NCBI GenBank assembly: GCA_016717725.1 | Contig: JADKFA010000016.1 | Location: 1 to 64,000, forward strand | DNA: 64,000 bases | Reading direction: 5' to 3' | From: Bacteroidota bacterium | GTDB taxonomy: Bacteria > Bacteroidota > Bacteroidia > AKYH767-A > OLB10 | Part shown: positions 38,990 through 48,981 of the stretch, piece by piece | Layout of the letters: each line of letters starts with the position of its first letter | How positions within the stretch are numbered: position 1 is the stretch's first letter | Translations under genes and position numbers: made by a program | The notes under the pieces: model-generated | What the model saw: the letters and a program-made list of their open reading frames with translations, nothing else | The model's database searches: none | Told to the model about the DNA's origin: nothing

Positions 38990-39605
38990 TTAATTAACGA
39001 ATAAATTATCTGTATTTACAAATATAATTTCTAAGGATTCATTTTTGTATTTATCTTTATAGTCATTCATTACCTTGATAAGATCCCTTGAGTATCTACT
39101 TGTTATTCTTGACCAATAGATAATTATAAAAATATCTGATTTTTTATCAATAGATTTTCCCTCTTTACCAATAGGTACAATTTTTTCAAGTTCTATATCT
39201 AAATTAAAAGTGGTGTCATATTTTCCAAAATCTTTCATATCTGGTGGGAAAGTGTCAAATGATTTGAAATGATTCCAATCTAGTTTAAAAATACTAGGAA
39301 AATCACAGTTTGCTAAAGAAATATATGACTCCCTTGAACTATTGAATAATCGCATCTGAAGAGGCTGAGTAATATGTTTAGCTAAAGACGAATCTCTATT
39401 TTTAGTACTTCTTGCTGCTTTCATGTAACTCAAAGTATCTATTTTATAGTATTCAGGCCCTGCTACATTAAATTTAGCTGCCCAATTAATAATCTCTTCA
39501 TCGGTCAAATACTTCGCGTCTTTTATTCCCAAAATAAAAGAACATGAAGATATTTCAATGCAAACAATAAATAAAATGCTAAAAAGGTAAAATTTTTTTT
39601 CCCAT
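38990..39605 (-). pseudogene. Lipoprotein gene with a start-proximal poly-A frameshift
   Basis: The body (38990-39532, about 180 residues) lacks a normal start codon. Read upstream, the frame gives a lipoprotein signal (hydrophobic stretch then IEISSC) but no start. The ATG at 39603-39605 is in another frame across an A8 run (39593-39600); with seven A it would read MGKKFYLFSILFIVCIEISSC, a complete lipoprotein signal. The length is a multiple of three plus one, as expected for one extra base. The mature protein is polar with several aromatic residues and no known domain. Confidence 0.6.
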
Positions 39606-39688
39606 CCTATATATTATACTTTTATTTTTTATTTTTAAAATTATAGCTCAATGAAATCAAAACTTGTTTTTGAATTTACATAATTAAA

Positions 39689-39724
39689 AACTATGCTTGA
39701 GAAAAATATTTCTCAAGCATAGTT
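39689..39724. terminator. Strong hairpin after the S9 peptidase gene
   Basis: A perfect 16-base-pair stem (39689-39704 with 39709-39724) encloses the loop AATA. It starts 14 bases past the stop of the minus-strand peptidase and probably ends its transcript. Confidence 0.7.
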
Positions 39725-39738
39725 CATGTGATCAAATC

Positions 39739-41691
39739 CTATTCTACTTCTAACAAATATTTTTTCACAAATAAAATGGTAGAATAGAATTGGAAATCAG
39801 AGTTTGTTTTCTTTCTAAAACCATGACCTTCATCTTTAGCTTCAAGATACCACACAGGAACATTATTCGCTTTGAGTGCAGCCGCCATTTGCGATGCCTC
39901 GGTACGAGGAACACGTGGATCGTTTCCACCTTGAACGATAAACATAGGAATTTTTATTTTTCCTACATTATTAAGCGGTGAGATTTTCTCTAAAAATTCA
40001 TACATCTTTGGATCCTGTTCATCTCCATATTCCACACGACGTAAATCACGGCGATAGCTTTCTGTATTTTTCAAGAAAGTAGTAAAGCTTGAAATTCCAA
40101 CAATATCATTCGAACATTTAATTCGATCACTATAATGCACTGCACAAGCCAAGGCCATATAACCGCCATAACTTCCACCCATTGTCATTACACGTGATGC
40201 ATCTAAATCAGGCTGCTGTGCAATCCAATCTAACAATGCACCGATATCTTTCACCGAATTTTCTCTAAGATATCCATTATCCATCTTCACAAAAGATTTT
40301 CCATATCCTGTACTTCCACGAACATTTGGATAGATGATAGCAACTCCTAATTCATTCAGATAATAATTGTTTCTCCCTTGAAATCCGGGTGTGGATTGTC
40401 CTTCAGGTCCACCGTGAATCATAATGATAACAGGACGTTTTCCAGTGAATTTCACAGCAGGCTTATAATGGAATCCAGAAATTTCTGTCCCATCAAAACT
40501 TTTCCATTTGATCAACTTCGCATCATTTAATTGTGATGCTACGAGACCACCCAATTCACTTTCTGTCCAGCGTTCTGTTTTTCTCGTTTTAATATTGAAG
40601 GAATAAATATCACTTGATGATGCAGCCGTTGAATAATTATACGCTATGTCTTCACCGTTTTCATGCCATTCAAATCCACCAACAGACCCTTGAGGTATTT
40701 CTTTGATGGCTTCATATTGATTGGTGAGCGTATTCAACATATAAACTTTAGAAAGACCAGCTTCATTGGTTGAAAAAATCATTTTGGTTCCATCGGGAGA
40801 TAAATCATAGTCGGAAACATTCCAAGGAATTGATTTGGTTATGGGCGTAATTTTCTTTGTTGCCAAATCCATCTTCGCTAAATAATTAAACTCATTGTCA
40901 AGGTCGGTGCTTAGGTAGATGGATTTACCATCCTTACTAAAAACGGCACCACCAAAAACCAAAGGATCTTTTGACTCAGGAGAAATTTTTGTTTTACTTC
41001 CTGAAGCAATATCTACCAACCATAATTTACTTTCGTTCACAGAAACATATTCACCCAAAATAAAACTTTTGTCATCGGGTGACCAATCGTTCACGCCCCA
41101 ACCACCGCCTGTAAGTTCAAGCACCAATTTATCTTTTTGTGGTTGCAGAGGATCCATCAAATAAACATCACGATCGGCTCCATTTCGACGTGTAGAACCA
41201 TATAATAACTTATCGCCCTTTGTACTCCAATTCATACCACCATTTTGAGAGCGACCTCCATCGGAAAGTAATGTGATTTTACCATCGATCATGTCGTAGC
41301 GATACAACTGTCCAAATTCATTTCCTCCCGCATCGCGTGAAAAAATAAAATATTTCCCTTCATTGGGTTCGAAGGTAGCACCACCCACGGGTTCATCAAA
41401 AAAAGTTATTTGCGTTCGGGCACCCATCGGCATTTTTAAATAATGCAATTGATTAGTATTCCCAAAACGAGTACTCATGATCATTTCCTTTTTCTTTGGA
41501 TGCCACTCTGAAAATCCAGCGGAACGCACATTGGTATACACATTCAATTCCTTCACTAAACTGGTAGGAATAGGTGATAAACCTTCAACGATCAAATTTT
41601 CTGTAGGCTGTAGAAATTGGGAATCTGCCTTTTGTGCGCAAACCCATTGGCTGAAGCACAAAAGCATACCTGACAATAGTATCTTTTTCAT
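39739..41691 (-). CDS. S9 family prolyl oligopeptidase, secreted
   Basis: A 650-residue serine peptidase with a signal peptide (KKILLSGMLLCFSQWVCAQ), a beta-propeller domain (about residues 60-370, with WSPDDKSFI, LSPDGTKMIF and similar blades) and a C-terminal alpha/beta-hydrolase domain. The catalytic triad is Ser in GGSYGGYMAL (about residue 500), Asp in GGNDPRVP (about 585) and His in DEGHGF (about 618). It would cut short peptides in the periplasm. It stands alone with its own terminator. Sub-family (dipeptidyl peptidase or acylaminoacyl type) is uncertain. Confidence 0.9.
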   Translation of the reverse strand: MKKILLSGMLLCFSQWVCAQKADSQFLQPTENLIVEGLSPIPTSLVKELNVYTNVRSAGFSEWHPKKKEMIMSTRFGNTNQLHYLKMPMGARTQITFFDEPVGGATFEPNEGKYFIFSRDAGGNEFGQLYRYDMIDGKITLLSDGGRSQNGGMNWSTKGDKLLYGSTRRNGADRDVYLMDPLQPQKDKLVLELTGGGWGVNDWSPDDKSFILGEYVSVNESKLWLVDIASGSKTKISPESKDPLVFGGAVFSKDGKSIYLSTDLDNEFNYLAKMDLATKKITPITKSIPWNVSDYDLSPDGTKMIFSTNEAGLSKVYMLNTLTNQYEAIKEIPQGSVGGFEWHENGEDIAYNYSTAASSSDIYSFNIKTRKTERWTESELGGLVASQLNDAKLIKWKSFDGTEISGFHYKPAVKFTGKRPVIIMIHGGPEGQSTPGFQGRNNYYLNELGVAIIYPNVRGSTGYGKSFVKMDNGYLRENSVKDIGALLDWIAQQPDLDASRVMTMGGSYGGYMALACAVHYSDRIKCSNDIVGISSFTTFLKNTESYRRDLRRVEYGDEQDPKMYEFLEKISPLNNVGKIKIPMFIVQGGNDPRVPRTEASQMAAALKANNVPVWYLEAKDEGHGFRKKTNSDFQFYSTILFVKKYLLEVE

Positions 41692-41952
41692 GATTGATTT
41701 AGATTATATGCGATATTACTCAAAATAAAAATCATTAAAAGATAAAATCGACAAATACTGCTTCGGTCACGACCAACGAAGTACATAGCACCCCTAAACA
41801 CTTTAATTAGTCAACAGTAATTTAATAAACTAATGATTTGATTTTCTTTCTACTTATCACACCACCAGAACAATTCACGACACTGATTCAATCAAAACCT
41901 ACGCAGTACTCGATATTAATCTCATTCGACCAACCAAGAAGTTTTCATCTAT

Positions 41953-42888
41953 TTAAATTGCAATACTATCCTCTTTTCGGATTTGATTGGCGTTTTTAAA
42001 GTACTTCATCTTAAACCTCCGACTAAAATAAGCAGGATCTTTAAATCCAATTCCATGTGCTATTTCCTGAACATTATCCTTTGTAGTACGAAGCAAATAA
42101 TGCGCTCTCTCTAATCGTTGATTCTCGATATAATCCTGAAGATTTGTATTGGTCATTGTTTTAAAAAACTGCCCAACATAATCCTTCGAAACGTATGCTA
42201 ATGCGGCAATTTTTTGATTAGAGAGGTCTCCTCCCAAATTAGTTTGAATGTATTGAATAATATTTACGAGTCGCTTATCAAGTAAAAAACTAATTTTCTC
42301 AAAGTTATTTCTGTAGGTCGGATTACTTTCTAAGAAACGACAAATTTGCACAACAATTTCTTCGGTGAAATTTCTTTGGAGACGATCTTTTCCTAACCGC
42401 CTATTTTCTTCTTCATCAATTAAAGATTCCATTAAAAAATTTAATTCTTCAGAATAAGGTATCACGATACATGGGAGTTCCAGAATGGAAAAGAATGGAA
42501 TCGCACCATAAATATGAACATCAAAACCTGTAATAGAAAAAATATCTTTCGATTCATCATACCCTTCTGATAGTAATCGGCTTTTTATAAATTGTTCACG
42601 ATGTTCTGGAGAGCTGAAACCTTCCTTTTCAAAGATGGGATATTTTGCACTTTTTCCATGTCGAAAGAAAATGGGAGAACCCACTGGCATAAAATAAAAA
42701 TCGCCAGGATTTATAGGTGTAAAATCACGTTCACCATAAAACGAACCTGACTTTACTTGCACCAAAATATTTCTTGGTTCAATAGATCCATTTAATTCAG
42801 ATGGCTTCATTACTTCTCTCAAAGCTGATCGATAATACTTCACCTGAAGTGATTCAATTATCCTACTAAAAGATTCATCTGGAGCCAT
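41953..42888 (-). CDS. AraC-family transcriptional regulator
   Basis: The C-terminal half has the two helix-turn-helix motifs of AraC regulators (SNQKIAALAYVSKDYVGQFF and VQEIAHGIGFKDPAYFSRRF, from about residues 220 and 270). The N-terminal part has a cupin-like pattern (INPGDFYFMPVGSPI) that may sense a ligand. I choose the ATG at 42888 because a promoter box lies over the TTG at 42912, which otherwise extends the frame by eight codons. It is divergent from the pnuC unit across about 250 bases, so it might regulate that unit or itself; this is inference. Confidence 0.88.
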   Translation of the reverse strand: MAPDESFSRIIESLQVKYYRSALREVMKPSELNGSIEPRNILVQVKSGSFYGERDFTPINPGDFYFMPVGSPIFFRHGKSAKYPIFEKEGFSSPEHREQFIKSRLLSEGYDESKDIFSITGFDVHIYGAIPFFSILELPCIVIPYSEELNFLMESLIDEEENRRLGKDRLQRNFTEEIVVQICRFLESNPTYRNNFEKISFLLDKRLVNIIQYIQTNLGGDLSNQKIAALAYVSKDYVGQFFKTMTNTNLQDYIENQRLERAHYLLRTTKDNVQEIAHGIGFKDPAYFSRRFKMKYFKNANQIRKEDSIAI

Positions 42889-42909
42889 TAGAAATAGATA
42901 TTTCTTAAA

Positions 42910-42940
42910 CAAATTTAACTTTCATTTCCATGTAAAGCAA
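42910..42940 (-). promoter_or_regulatory. Bacteroidota promoter of the AraC gene
   Basis: On the minus strand TTG (42940-42938) and TAAATTTG (42917-42910) are 20 bases apart, both exact. The start would fall near 42903, leaving a leader of about 15 bases to the ATG at 42888. Confidence 0.7.
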
Positions 42941-43105
42941 TCGAAAATGGCAAAATACAATTCTTAGAATAATACAATTTTACAACTCACTGATTAACAA
43001 TGCATTTATTTGAAATAATTTGGATCTTATTCAAATAAGACAAAAGAAGGAAAGTAGCTCTAAAACACATTAAACATCGCGTAACCTCTATTAGGCAAAC
43101 AAACC

Positions 43106-43113
43106 TATTTTTG
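43106..43113 (+). promoter_or_regulatory. -7 box upstream of pnuC
   Basis: TATTTTTG matches TAnnTTTG exactly, 43 bases before the pnuC ATG. No TTG at the right spacing is seen, so it may need an activator. Confidence 0.35.
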
Positions 43114-43156
43114 CGAACGCCACAACTCGGCAACCGAAATTCCATCTCACACCATC

Positions 43157-43738
43157 ATGTTAAAAACACTAGAAATAATTGGTTTTTTATCGGGAATATT
43201 TGGTGTTTGGTTGACCATGAAAAAAAATAAATGGTGTTTTCCAATTGGGTTGATCAATGTTATTGTTTCACTCTATCTTTTTTTAAAGCAAGGTTTATAC
43301 GCGGATAGTCTACAACAAATAGTTTACATTTTTCTTCTGTTGTATGGATGGTTTACTTGGAACACATCAAAAAGCAAACCTCAACCCACTCTCTTGATCA
43401 GCAGATTAAATAACAAAGGAATTATTTTTTCCATTCTCCTAATCGTGTTAACAACACTAATGCTTGGGACAACTCTTGCTAAATATACAGATGCTAAATT
43501 ACCCTTTCTCGATAGTTTTGCTACATCCTGCGCATTCCTTGCACAATACTTTATTGCTCGAAAAAAAATAGAGACTTGGATTCTTTGGATGATTGTCAAT
43601 GTAATTTACATAGGTATTTACTTGAATAATGAAATGTATTTATACGTTGGTTTATTTAGTATTTATGGTATACTAACTGTGATGGGTTGGAAGTCTTGGA
43701 AAATAGAATTAAAAAATCCACATGCAGAAGCTTCCTAA
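43157..43738 (+). CDS. pnuC: Nicotinamide riboside transporter PnuC
   Basis: A polytopic inner-membrane protein of 193 residues with about seven hydrophobic helices. Family marks are the KNKWCFPIGLINV segment (about residues 23-35), LYADSLQQIVYIFLLLYGW (about 48-66, with the WxxW-like GWFTWN) and a late TWILWMIVNV. It imports nicotinamide riboside by facilitated diffusion. Its last 17 bases overlap the next gene, a NadR-like kinase that would trap the substrate by phosphorylation. Confidence 0.9.
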   Translation: MLKTLEIIGFLSGIFGVWLTMKKNKWCFPIGLINVIVSLYLFLKQGLYADSLQQIVYIFLLLYGWFTWNTSKSKPQPTLLISRLNNKGIIFSILLIVLTTLMLGTTLAKYTDAKLPFLDSFATSCAFLAQYFIARKKIETWILWMIVNVIYIGIYLNNEMYLYVGLFSIYGILTVMGWKSWKIELKNPHAEAS

Positions 43739-44270
43739 TAAAAAGCAAATCGTTATCGGTATTGTCGGTCCAGAAAGTACTGGAAAATCCACGTTGGCTC
43801 AGGCGCTTTCTAAACATTTTCAGTTGCATTATGTTCCTGAAATGGCGCGTGAATATTTAAACCAATTGGGCAGACCATATCAAGAAGAGGACTTAAAAAA
43901 AATTGCCAAAACTCAGCAAGAAGAAGAATTAAAATATCGAAATTCAAACCAATATCTAGTGATTTGTGACACCACACTCCTAGTGATAAAAGTCTGGAGT
44001 GAATATAAATATCATCGATGTGACGAATGGATTCTTAAAGCTGAAAGTGAATGTTCTTACGACCTTTTACTCCTCACTGATATTGATTTACCTTGGGTTG
44101 ATGATCCAATGAGAGAACATCCAATGGAAAGAAAAGAACTATTTTCAATATACTATCGCGCACTCATCCAAAAAAAGGAACCATTTAAGTTAATTTTCGG
44201 AAATGAAAAAGAACGATTTGATAAGGCAATACAAGCCATTAAAATGTTAAATACAAACAGTTCCTTTTGA
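43722..44270 (+). CDS. NadR-like nicotinamide riboside kinase
   Basis: The P-loop GPESTGKST (residues about 17-25) and the following HYVPEMAREYLNQLG are typical of the kinase domain of NadR, which phosphorylates nicotinamide riboside to NMN. Later DTTLLVIKVWSEY and LTDIDLPWVDDPMREHP fit the same family. At 182 residues it is the kinase domain alone, without NMN adenylyltransferase or the DNA-binding domain of enteric NadR. It overlaps pnuC by 17 bases, making an import-and-trap pair for NAD salvage. Confidence 0.88.
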   Translation: MQKLPNKKQIVIGIVGPESTGKSTLAQALSKHFQLHYVPEMAREYLNQLGRPYQEEDLKKIAKTQQEEELKYRNSNQYLVICDTTLLVIKVWSEYKYHRCDEWILKAESECSYDLLLLTDIDLPWVDDPMREHPMERKELFSIYYRALIQKKEPFKLIFGNEKERFDKAIQAIKMLNTNSSF

Positions 44271-44404
44271 ATATTTGCCATTTTTTTATTGAATAACAGC
44301 CCTTTTAACCAATTACATTATAAATCGGCTCAATTTTGACCCGATAATTCCAGTTTTTACGAGAGGATTCAGGTAGGATGACTACCTTCGCAGTCGAAAA
44401 TTAA

Positions 44405-45790
44405 ATGATGCAAAATCCCAAAATGAAAATCTGTAATACCATCCTTGATGCCATTGGCAATACCCCTTTGGTTCGCTTAAACAATGTTACTTCCGAAGTA
44501 AAAGCTACCGTATTAGCAAAAGTAGAAACTTTTAATCCTGGCAACTCTATCAAGGACCGCATGGCTTTAAAAATGATTGAAGATGCTGAAGCAGCAGGTT
44601 TACTTAAACCAGGAGGTACCATCATAGAAGGAACAAGTGGAAATACGGGGATGGGATTAGCCATTGCCGGAATCATCAAAGGATACAAATGTATTTTTAC
44701 AACAACGGATAAACAATCAAAAGAAAAAGTAGATGCGTTGAGAGCTTATGGTGCTGAGGTAATTGTTTGTCCAACGAATGTTGAACCTGAAGATCCACGT
44801 TCTTATTATTCTGTTGCGGCACGATTAAAAAAAGAAGTACCAAATAGCTATCATCCTAACCAATACGACAACCTTTCAAATCGTCAAGCACATTATGAGC
44901 AAACTGGTCCAGAAATTTGGGAGCAGACTGATGGTAAAATCACGCATCTTGTAGTTGGAGCTGGTACAGGTGGAACGGTTACTGGAACGGGAATGTATCT
45001 AAAAGAAAAAAATCCAAACATTAAAATTTGGGCAATTGACACCTACGGCTCTGCATTAAAAAAATACCATGAAACGGGTGTGATTGAAAACTCAGAAATT
45101 TATCCGTACGTAACGGAAGGTATCGGAGAAGATTTTATTCCTGAAAACTACGACTTCAAAATTATTGATCACTTCGAAAAAGTTACGGATAAAGATGCTG
45201 CCATCTATACACGTGAAATTTGCAGGAAAGAAGGTATCTGGGTTGGTAATTCTGCTGGATCAGCTATCGCAGGAATCATTCAGTTGAAAGATCAATTAAA
45301 AGCGGACGATGTAGTGGTTGTTATTTTTCATGATCATGGCTCTCGTTATATTGGTAAAATGTTCAACGACGATTGGATGCGCAAGATGGGTTACCTTGAC
45401 AAAGCAGGAATGACAGCACAAGACATAGTCTCCTCTAGAAAAAATGTAGAGATGACTACAATCGATAAAAATGAAACCGTAAGCAATGCTTTAAAGCTGA
45501 TGATGGAAAATCATTACAGCCAACTTCCGGTAACATCCGATGGAAGAATTGTAGGATCCATTTTTGAAAACAAAGTGATGAACTTGCTTTTGCAATCGCC
45601 CGATAAAAAAGATGTTCGCATAGAAGAAATCATGAGTGCAGCACTTCCCTTTGTAGATATAACGACTCCCATCGAAACGATTTCTAAAATGGTTTGCGGA
45701 GATTATGAAGCCATCTTAGCAAAAGATTTCAAGCGCGATATGAATTACATTATCACCCGTTCCGATATTGCGGAATTGATGGTGAAGTAA
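44405..45790 (+). CDS. Cystathionine beta-synthase
   Basis: A pyridoxal-phosphate enzyme of 461 residues that condenses serine and homocysteine to cystathionine. The PLP lysine lies in NPGNSIKDRMA (about residue 48), the substrate loop is EGTSGNTGMG (about 78), and the phosphate cup is GAGTGGTVTGTG (about 185). Two C-terminal CBS domains (about 340-460) would allow regulation, as in eukaryotic and Bacteroidota-type enzymes. O-acetylserine-dependent cysteine synthase is an alternative, but the length and CBS pair favour this call. It could use the homocysteine released by ahcY, 7 kb away. Confidence 0.85.
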   Translation: MMQNPKMKICNTILDAIGNTPLVRLNNVTSEVKATVLAKVETFNPGNSIKDRMALKMIEDAEAAGLLKPGGTIIEGTSGNTGMGLAIAGIIKGYKCIFTTTDKQSKEKVDALRAYGAEVIVCPTNVEPEDPRSYYSVAARLKKEVPNSYHPNQYDNLSNRQAHYEQTGPEIWEQTDGKITHLVVGAGTGGTVTGTGMYLKEKNPNIKIWAIDTYGSALKKYHETGVIENSEIYPYVTEGIGEDFIPENYDFKIIDHFEKVTDKDAAIYTREICRKEGIWVGNSAGSAIAGIIQLKDQLKADDVVVVIFHDHGSRYIGKMFNDDWMRKMGYLDKAGMTAQDIVSSRKNVEMTTIDKNETVSNALKLMMENHYSQLPVTSDGRIVGSIFENKVMNLLLQSPDKKDVRIEEIMSAALPFVDITTPIETISKMVCGDYEAILAKDFKRDMNYIITRSDIAELMVK

Positions 45791-45844
45791 TACCTGTTAG
45801 CACCCATTAACACTTTTCTTTTCTGACCTTTAATATATCCAACA

Positions 45845-46642
45845 TTGATAGAAGACAACGCCATTCAATCCACTGATATGCTTGGCAATCTCATTCAATT
45901 AAGAAAACCAGCGCAGCGAATTGTGTCGCTTGTTCCGTCGCAAACTGAATTGCTTTTTGATTTAGGGTTAAACAAAGAGGTAGTAGGTATTACCAAATTT
46001 TGCATTCATCCTGCATCATGGTTTCAGGAAAAAAAAATAGTTGGTGGAACAAAAAATATTCACTTAGATGTTATTCGCGAACTAAAACCCGATTTAATTA
46101 TTGCGAATAAAGAAGAAAACGTTGAAGAAGCCATTCTCGAATTGCAAAAAGAATTTCCAGTCTGGATTAGTGATGTGAATACTATTCCAGAAGCTTGTTA
46201 TATGATTAGTGAAATTGGTAAGTTATGCGATCGAACTTCGCTTGCCCAAAATTTCATCTCCAAAATCAATCAAAACTTTGAATCACTATCGAAAGCTTCT
46301 GCCCTTTTAGGTAAAAGAGCAGTTTATTATATTTGGAAAAATCCATGGCTCACAGCAGGACATCATACTTTTATTCATTCGATGCTGGAGGCTTGCGGGC
46401 TTCAAAATGAATCTAAGGATATGCGTTACCCTGAATTTCCTCCCGACCAATTGAATAAACTAGCAGTTGATTATATTTTTCTGTCCTCTGAACCTTACCC
46501 TTTTAGAGAGGAAGACAAAGAATATTTATCCCAATTCATCGACAAAAACAAGATTATTTTTGTGGATGGCACCTATTTTAGCTGGTATGGCACAAGGCTG
46601 ATAAATGCTCCTTCTTACTTTAAACAGCTTACTTTCTCTTGA
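45845..46642 (+). CDS. Helical-backbone metal-chelate-binding protein, BtuF-like
   Basis: The 265-residue protein has the two-lobed substrate-binding fold of periplasmic vitamin B12 and siderophore receptors: RIVSLVPSQTELLFDLGL (residues about 25-42), then KPDLIIANKEEN (about 80-91). It has no signal peptide, which is odd for a periplasmic protein; homologs without one are found in many Bacteroidota. The start is a TTG at 45845, and an ATG at residue 11 is an alternative. Its stop overlaps the next open frame. Confidence 0.75.
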   Translation: MIEDNAIQSTDMLGNLIQLRKPAQRIVSLVPSQTELLFDLGLNKEVVGITKFCIHPASWFQEKKIVGGTKNIHLDVIRELKPDLIIANKEENVEEAILELQKEFPVWISDVNTIPEACYMISEIGKLCDRTSLAQNFISKINQNFESLSKASALLGKRAVYYIWKNPWLTAGHHTFIHSMLEACGLQNESKDMRYPEFPPDQLNKLAVDYIFLSSEPYPFREEDKEYLSQFIDKNKIIFVDGTYFSWYGTRLINAPSYFKQLTFS

Positions 46643-46665
46643 AATTTTATACAAACATTCGTTTC

Positions 46666-48981
46666 ATGTATTTTTGTGATGTGATCAAAAAGCATCCCTC
46701 AACTTTATTCATCTTTTTAATGATGTGTTTCAGCTTGGTGCTAAGTCCTACGCATGCACAAAAAGTAGGCTTAGTCTTTAGTGGTGGCGGCGTACGAGGC
46801 ATGGCGCATTTAGGTGTATTGAAGGCATTAGAAGAAGAAAAGATTCCCATCGATTATATCACTGGCACATCAGCAGGCGCTTTAGTGGGAAGTATGTATG
46901 CTATTGGAATGACTCCATTGCAAATTGAGCGCGTTTTGATCAGCAGCGATTTTATTAAATGGGCGGGCGGGATCTATGACGAAGAAAACACCTACTATTT
47001 CTTGAAAGATCCTAACGATGCATCGTGGGCTTCCATCAAGTTGATGATTGACTCAATACTTAAAACACAACTTCCTAGTAATATTGTTAATCCGGCAGGA
47101 ATTGATTTTAGTTTAATGGAAACCATGGCTGCACCATCCGCATTGGCAAATTATAATTTCGACAGCTTGTTGATCCCTTTTCGATGTGTAGCAGCAGACA
47201 TCACTGCAAAAAAAGCGGTGACATTCAGAGATGGCGACCTTGCTTTAGCGGTGAGAGCAAGCATGGCGTTTCCATTTTATTTCTCACCCATTCTTCAAGG
47301 TAAAAACATCCTGTATGATGGGGGGATTTATAATAATTTCCCTACCGACATCATGCTTAAGGATTTTCAACCAGATATTATTTTAGGGGTTAGTGTTGCA
47401 GGACTCCCTGAATTTCCATCTGAAGGAAATTTTTTAAGTCAATTAAAAACCATGATTGCCCAGAACACCGCGTATACGGTACCTCGCGAAATTGACCTTT
47501 TAATTGAACCACAACTAGACGACATAGGAACGTTTGAGTTTAACAGTGTCCGTCATGCCATCGACAGTGGATACGCTGCGACAAAACGTATGATTCCAAA
47601 AATTAAAGCTTCTATTTCTCGTACTTTAAATTTAGACAGTTTAAATATGCGAAGAAATTATTTCCAAAACAGCATGTTTCAGATTAGTATAGACAATATT
47701 TATGTTGAAGGAGTAACTCAAGATCAAAGTAATTATATCCGCTCTGTTTTAAATCCGAAGAATGAATGCATGAGTATTAATCAGCTTCGTAAAAACTGGT
47801 TTCAATTAGTTGCTGATGAAAATATACGATACTTATTTCCACGATTGGTATTTAATCCAGCGAGTGGAAATTATGATTTGAATCTTGACGTAAGAAAAAG
47901 TCGAGGCATCAAATTAGATTTTGGTGGATTGGTTTCGTCGAAGCCTATAAATACGGGTTTTGTCAGTGTTCAACGGAATTTTTGGGGATTGCAGAGTGTC
48001 AAACTCCTTGGTAATTTCTACTTTGGCAAACTATATAACTCAGCACATTTCAATTTGCGATTTTATGTGCCGGGGAGTTTTCCTTTTTATTTAGAGCCTT
48101 CAGTAACCGTTAGTCAATTTGATTATTATAAGAGTAGCACAGCTTTCTTTGCCGATGTAAAACCATCCTTTTTGGTTCAATATGAAAGAAACTATAGTTT
48201 AAACTTAGGCATACCCGTAAAAAATAAAGGAAAGGTTATTGGTGGTTTTAACTTATACCGAAATAACGATCGTTATTACCTTACTCGACAATTTAGTGAG
48301 AATGACACTGCTGATCAAACTTCGCTAGAAGGCTTAAGTGCTTATTTATTATTTGAAAGAAATTCATTGAATAGAAAATTCTATGCGGACGAAGGTACTT
48401 TTTTTGAATTCAGAGCACGCTACACTTCAGCAGAGGAATATACACGACCTGGAAACACCAAAATACTTGCCGACACTATTAAAGATAATCACCAGTGGTT
48501 TCAACTTCTAATGAAGTATGAAAACTATTTTAAAACTGTAAATTGGTACACCGCTGGTATTTATATGGAAATGAATTTTAGCGGCATGCCCTTTCTCTCA
48601 AATTACATCAGTACAAAATCGCAGATGCCCGCATTTCAACCAATACCCGAAATGCAAACTTTGTTTCTAGAAACCTATCGCGCCAACAATTATGTAGGCG
48701 TTGGATTGAGAAATATATTTAATGTTACCAAAGACTTTGATGTGCGATTAGAAGGTTACTTCTATCAACCTTTCCAAGAAGTATTACAGAATACAAAATA
48801 CAAAGCCACTTATGGTGATGCATTTAACAAGAGATATCTGATTGGAACTGTAAATGCAGTTTATCAAAGCCCTATAGGTCCAATAAGTCTAGCGTTGAAT
48901 TATATGGAAGAAAGACAAAAGCCTCTTTCCGTTATTTTTCATATTGGATACTTCCTCTTCAATAGAAAATCTATTCAATAA
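46666..48981 (+). CDS. Patatin-like phospholipase fused to an outer-membrane barrel
   Basis: I choose the ATG at 46666; a TTG at 46639 overlaps the previous gene. A signal peptide is followed by a patatin domain (about residues 30-300) with the oxyanion motif GGGVRGMAH, the nucleophile Ser in GTSAGALVG, and the Asp in YDGGIYNNFP. A short POTRA-like region and a surface-antigen (Omp85-type) beta-barrel (about 380-771) follow. Such fusions are autotransported to the surface as PlpD-like enzymes in other phyla. It would hydrolyse lipids at the cell surface or in the periplasm. Confidence 0.88.
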   Translation: MYFCDVIKKHPSTLFIFLMMCFSLVLSPTHAQKVGLVFSGGGVRGMAHLGVLKALEEEKIPIDYITGTSAGALVGSMYAIGMTPLQIERVLISSDFIKWAGGIYDEENTYYFLKDPNDASWASIKLMIDSILKTQLPSNIVNPAGIDFSLMETMAAPSALANYNFDSLLIPFRCVAADITAKKAVTFRDGDLALAVRASMAFPFYFSPILQGKNILYDGGIYNNFPTDIMLKDFQPDIILGVSVAGLPEFPSEGNFLSQLKTMIAQNTAYTVPREIDLLIEPQLDDIGTFEFNSVRHAIDSGYAATKRMIPKIKASISRTLNLDSLNMRRNYFQNSMFQISIDNIYVEGVTQDQSNYIRSVLNPKNECMSINQLRKNWFQLVADENIRYLFPRLVFNPASGNYDLNLDVRKSRGIKLDFGGLVSSKPINTGFVSVQRNFWGLQSVKLLGNFYFGKLYNSAHFNLRFYVPGSFPFYLEPSVTVSQFDYYKSSTAFFADVKPSFLVQYERNYSLNLGIPVKNKGKVIGGFNLYRNNDRYYLTRQFSENDTADQTSLEGLSAYLLFERNSLNRKFYADEGTFFEFRARYTSAEEYTRPGNTKILADTIKDNHQWFQLLMKYENYFKTVNWYTAGIYMEMNFSGMPFLSNYISTKSQMPAFQPIPEMQTLFLETYRANNYVGVGLRNIFNVTKDFDVRLEGYFYQPFQEVLQNTKYKATYGDAFNKRYLIGTVNAVYQSPIGPISLALNYMEERQKPLSVIFHIGYFLFNRKSIQ

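Noticed and set aside
43000..43156. Riboswitch ahead of pnuC
   Set aside because: NAD-related genes can carry one, but I see no conserved riboswitch core here, only a -7 box and a short leader.
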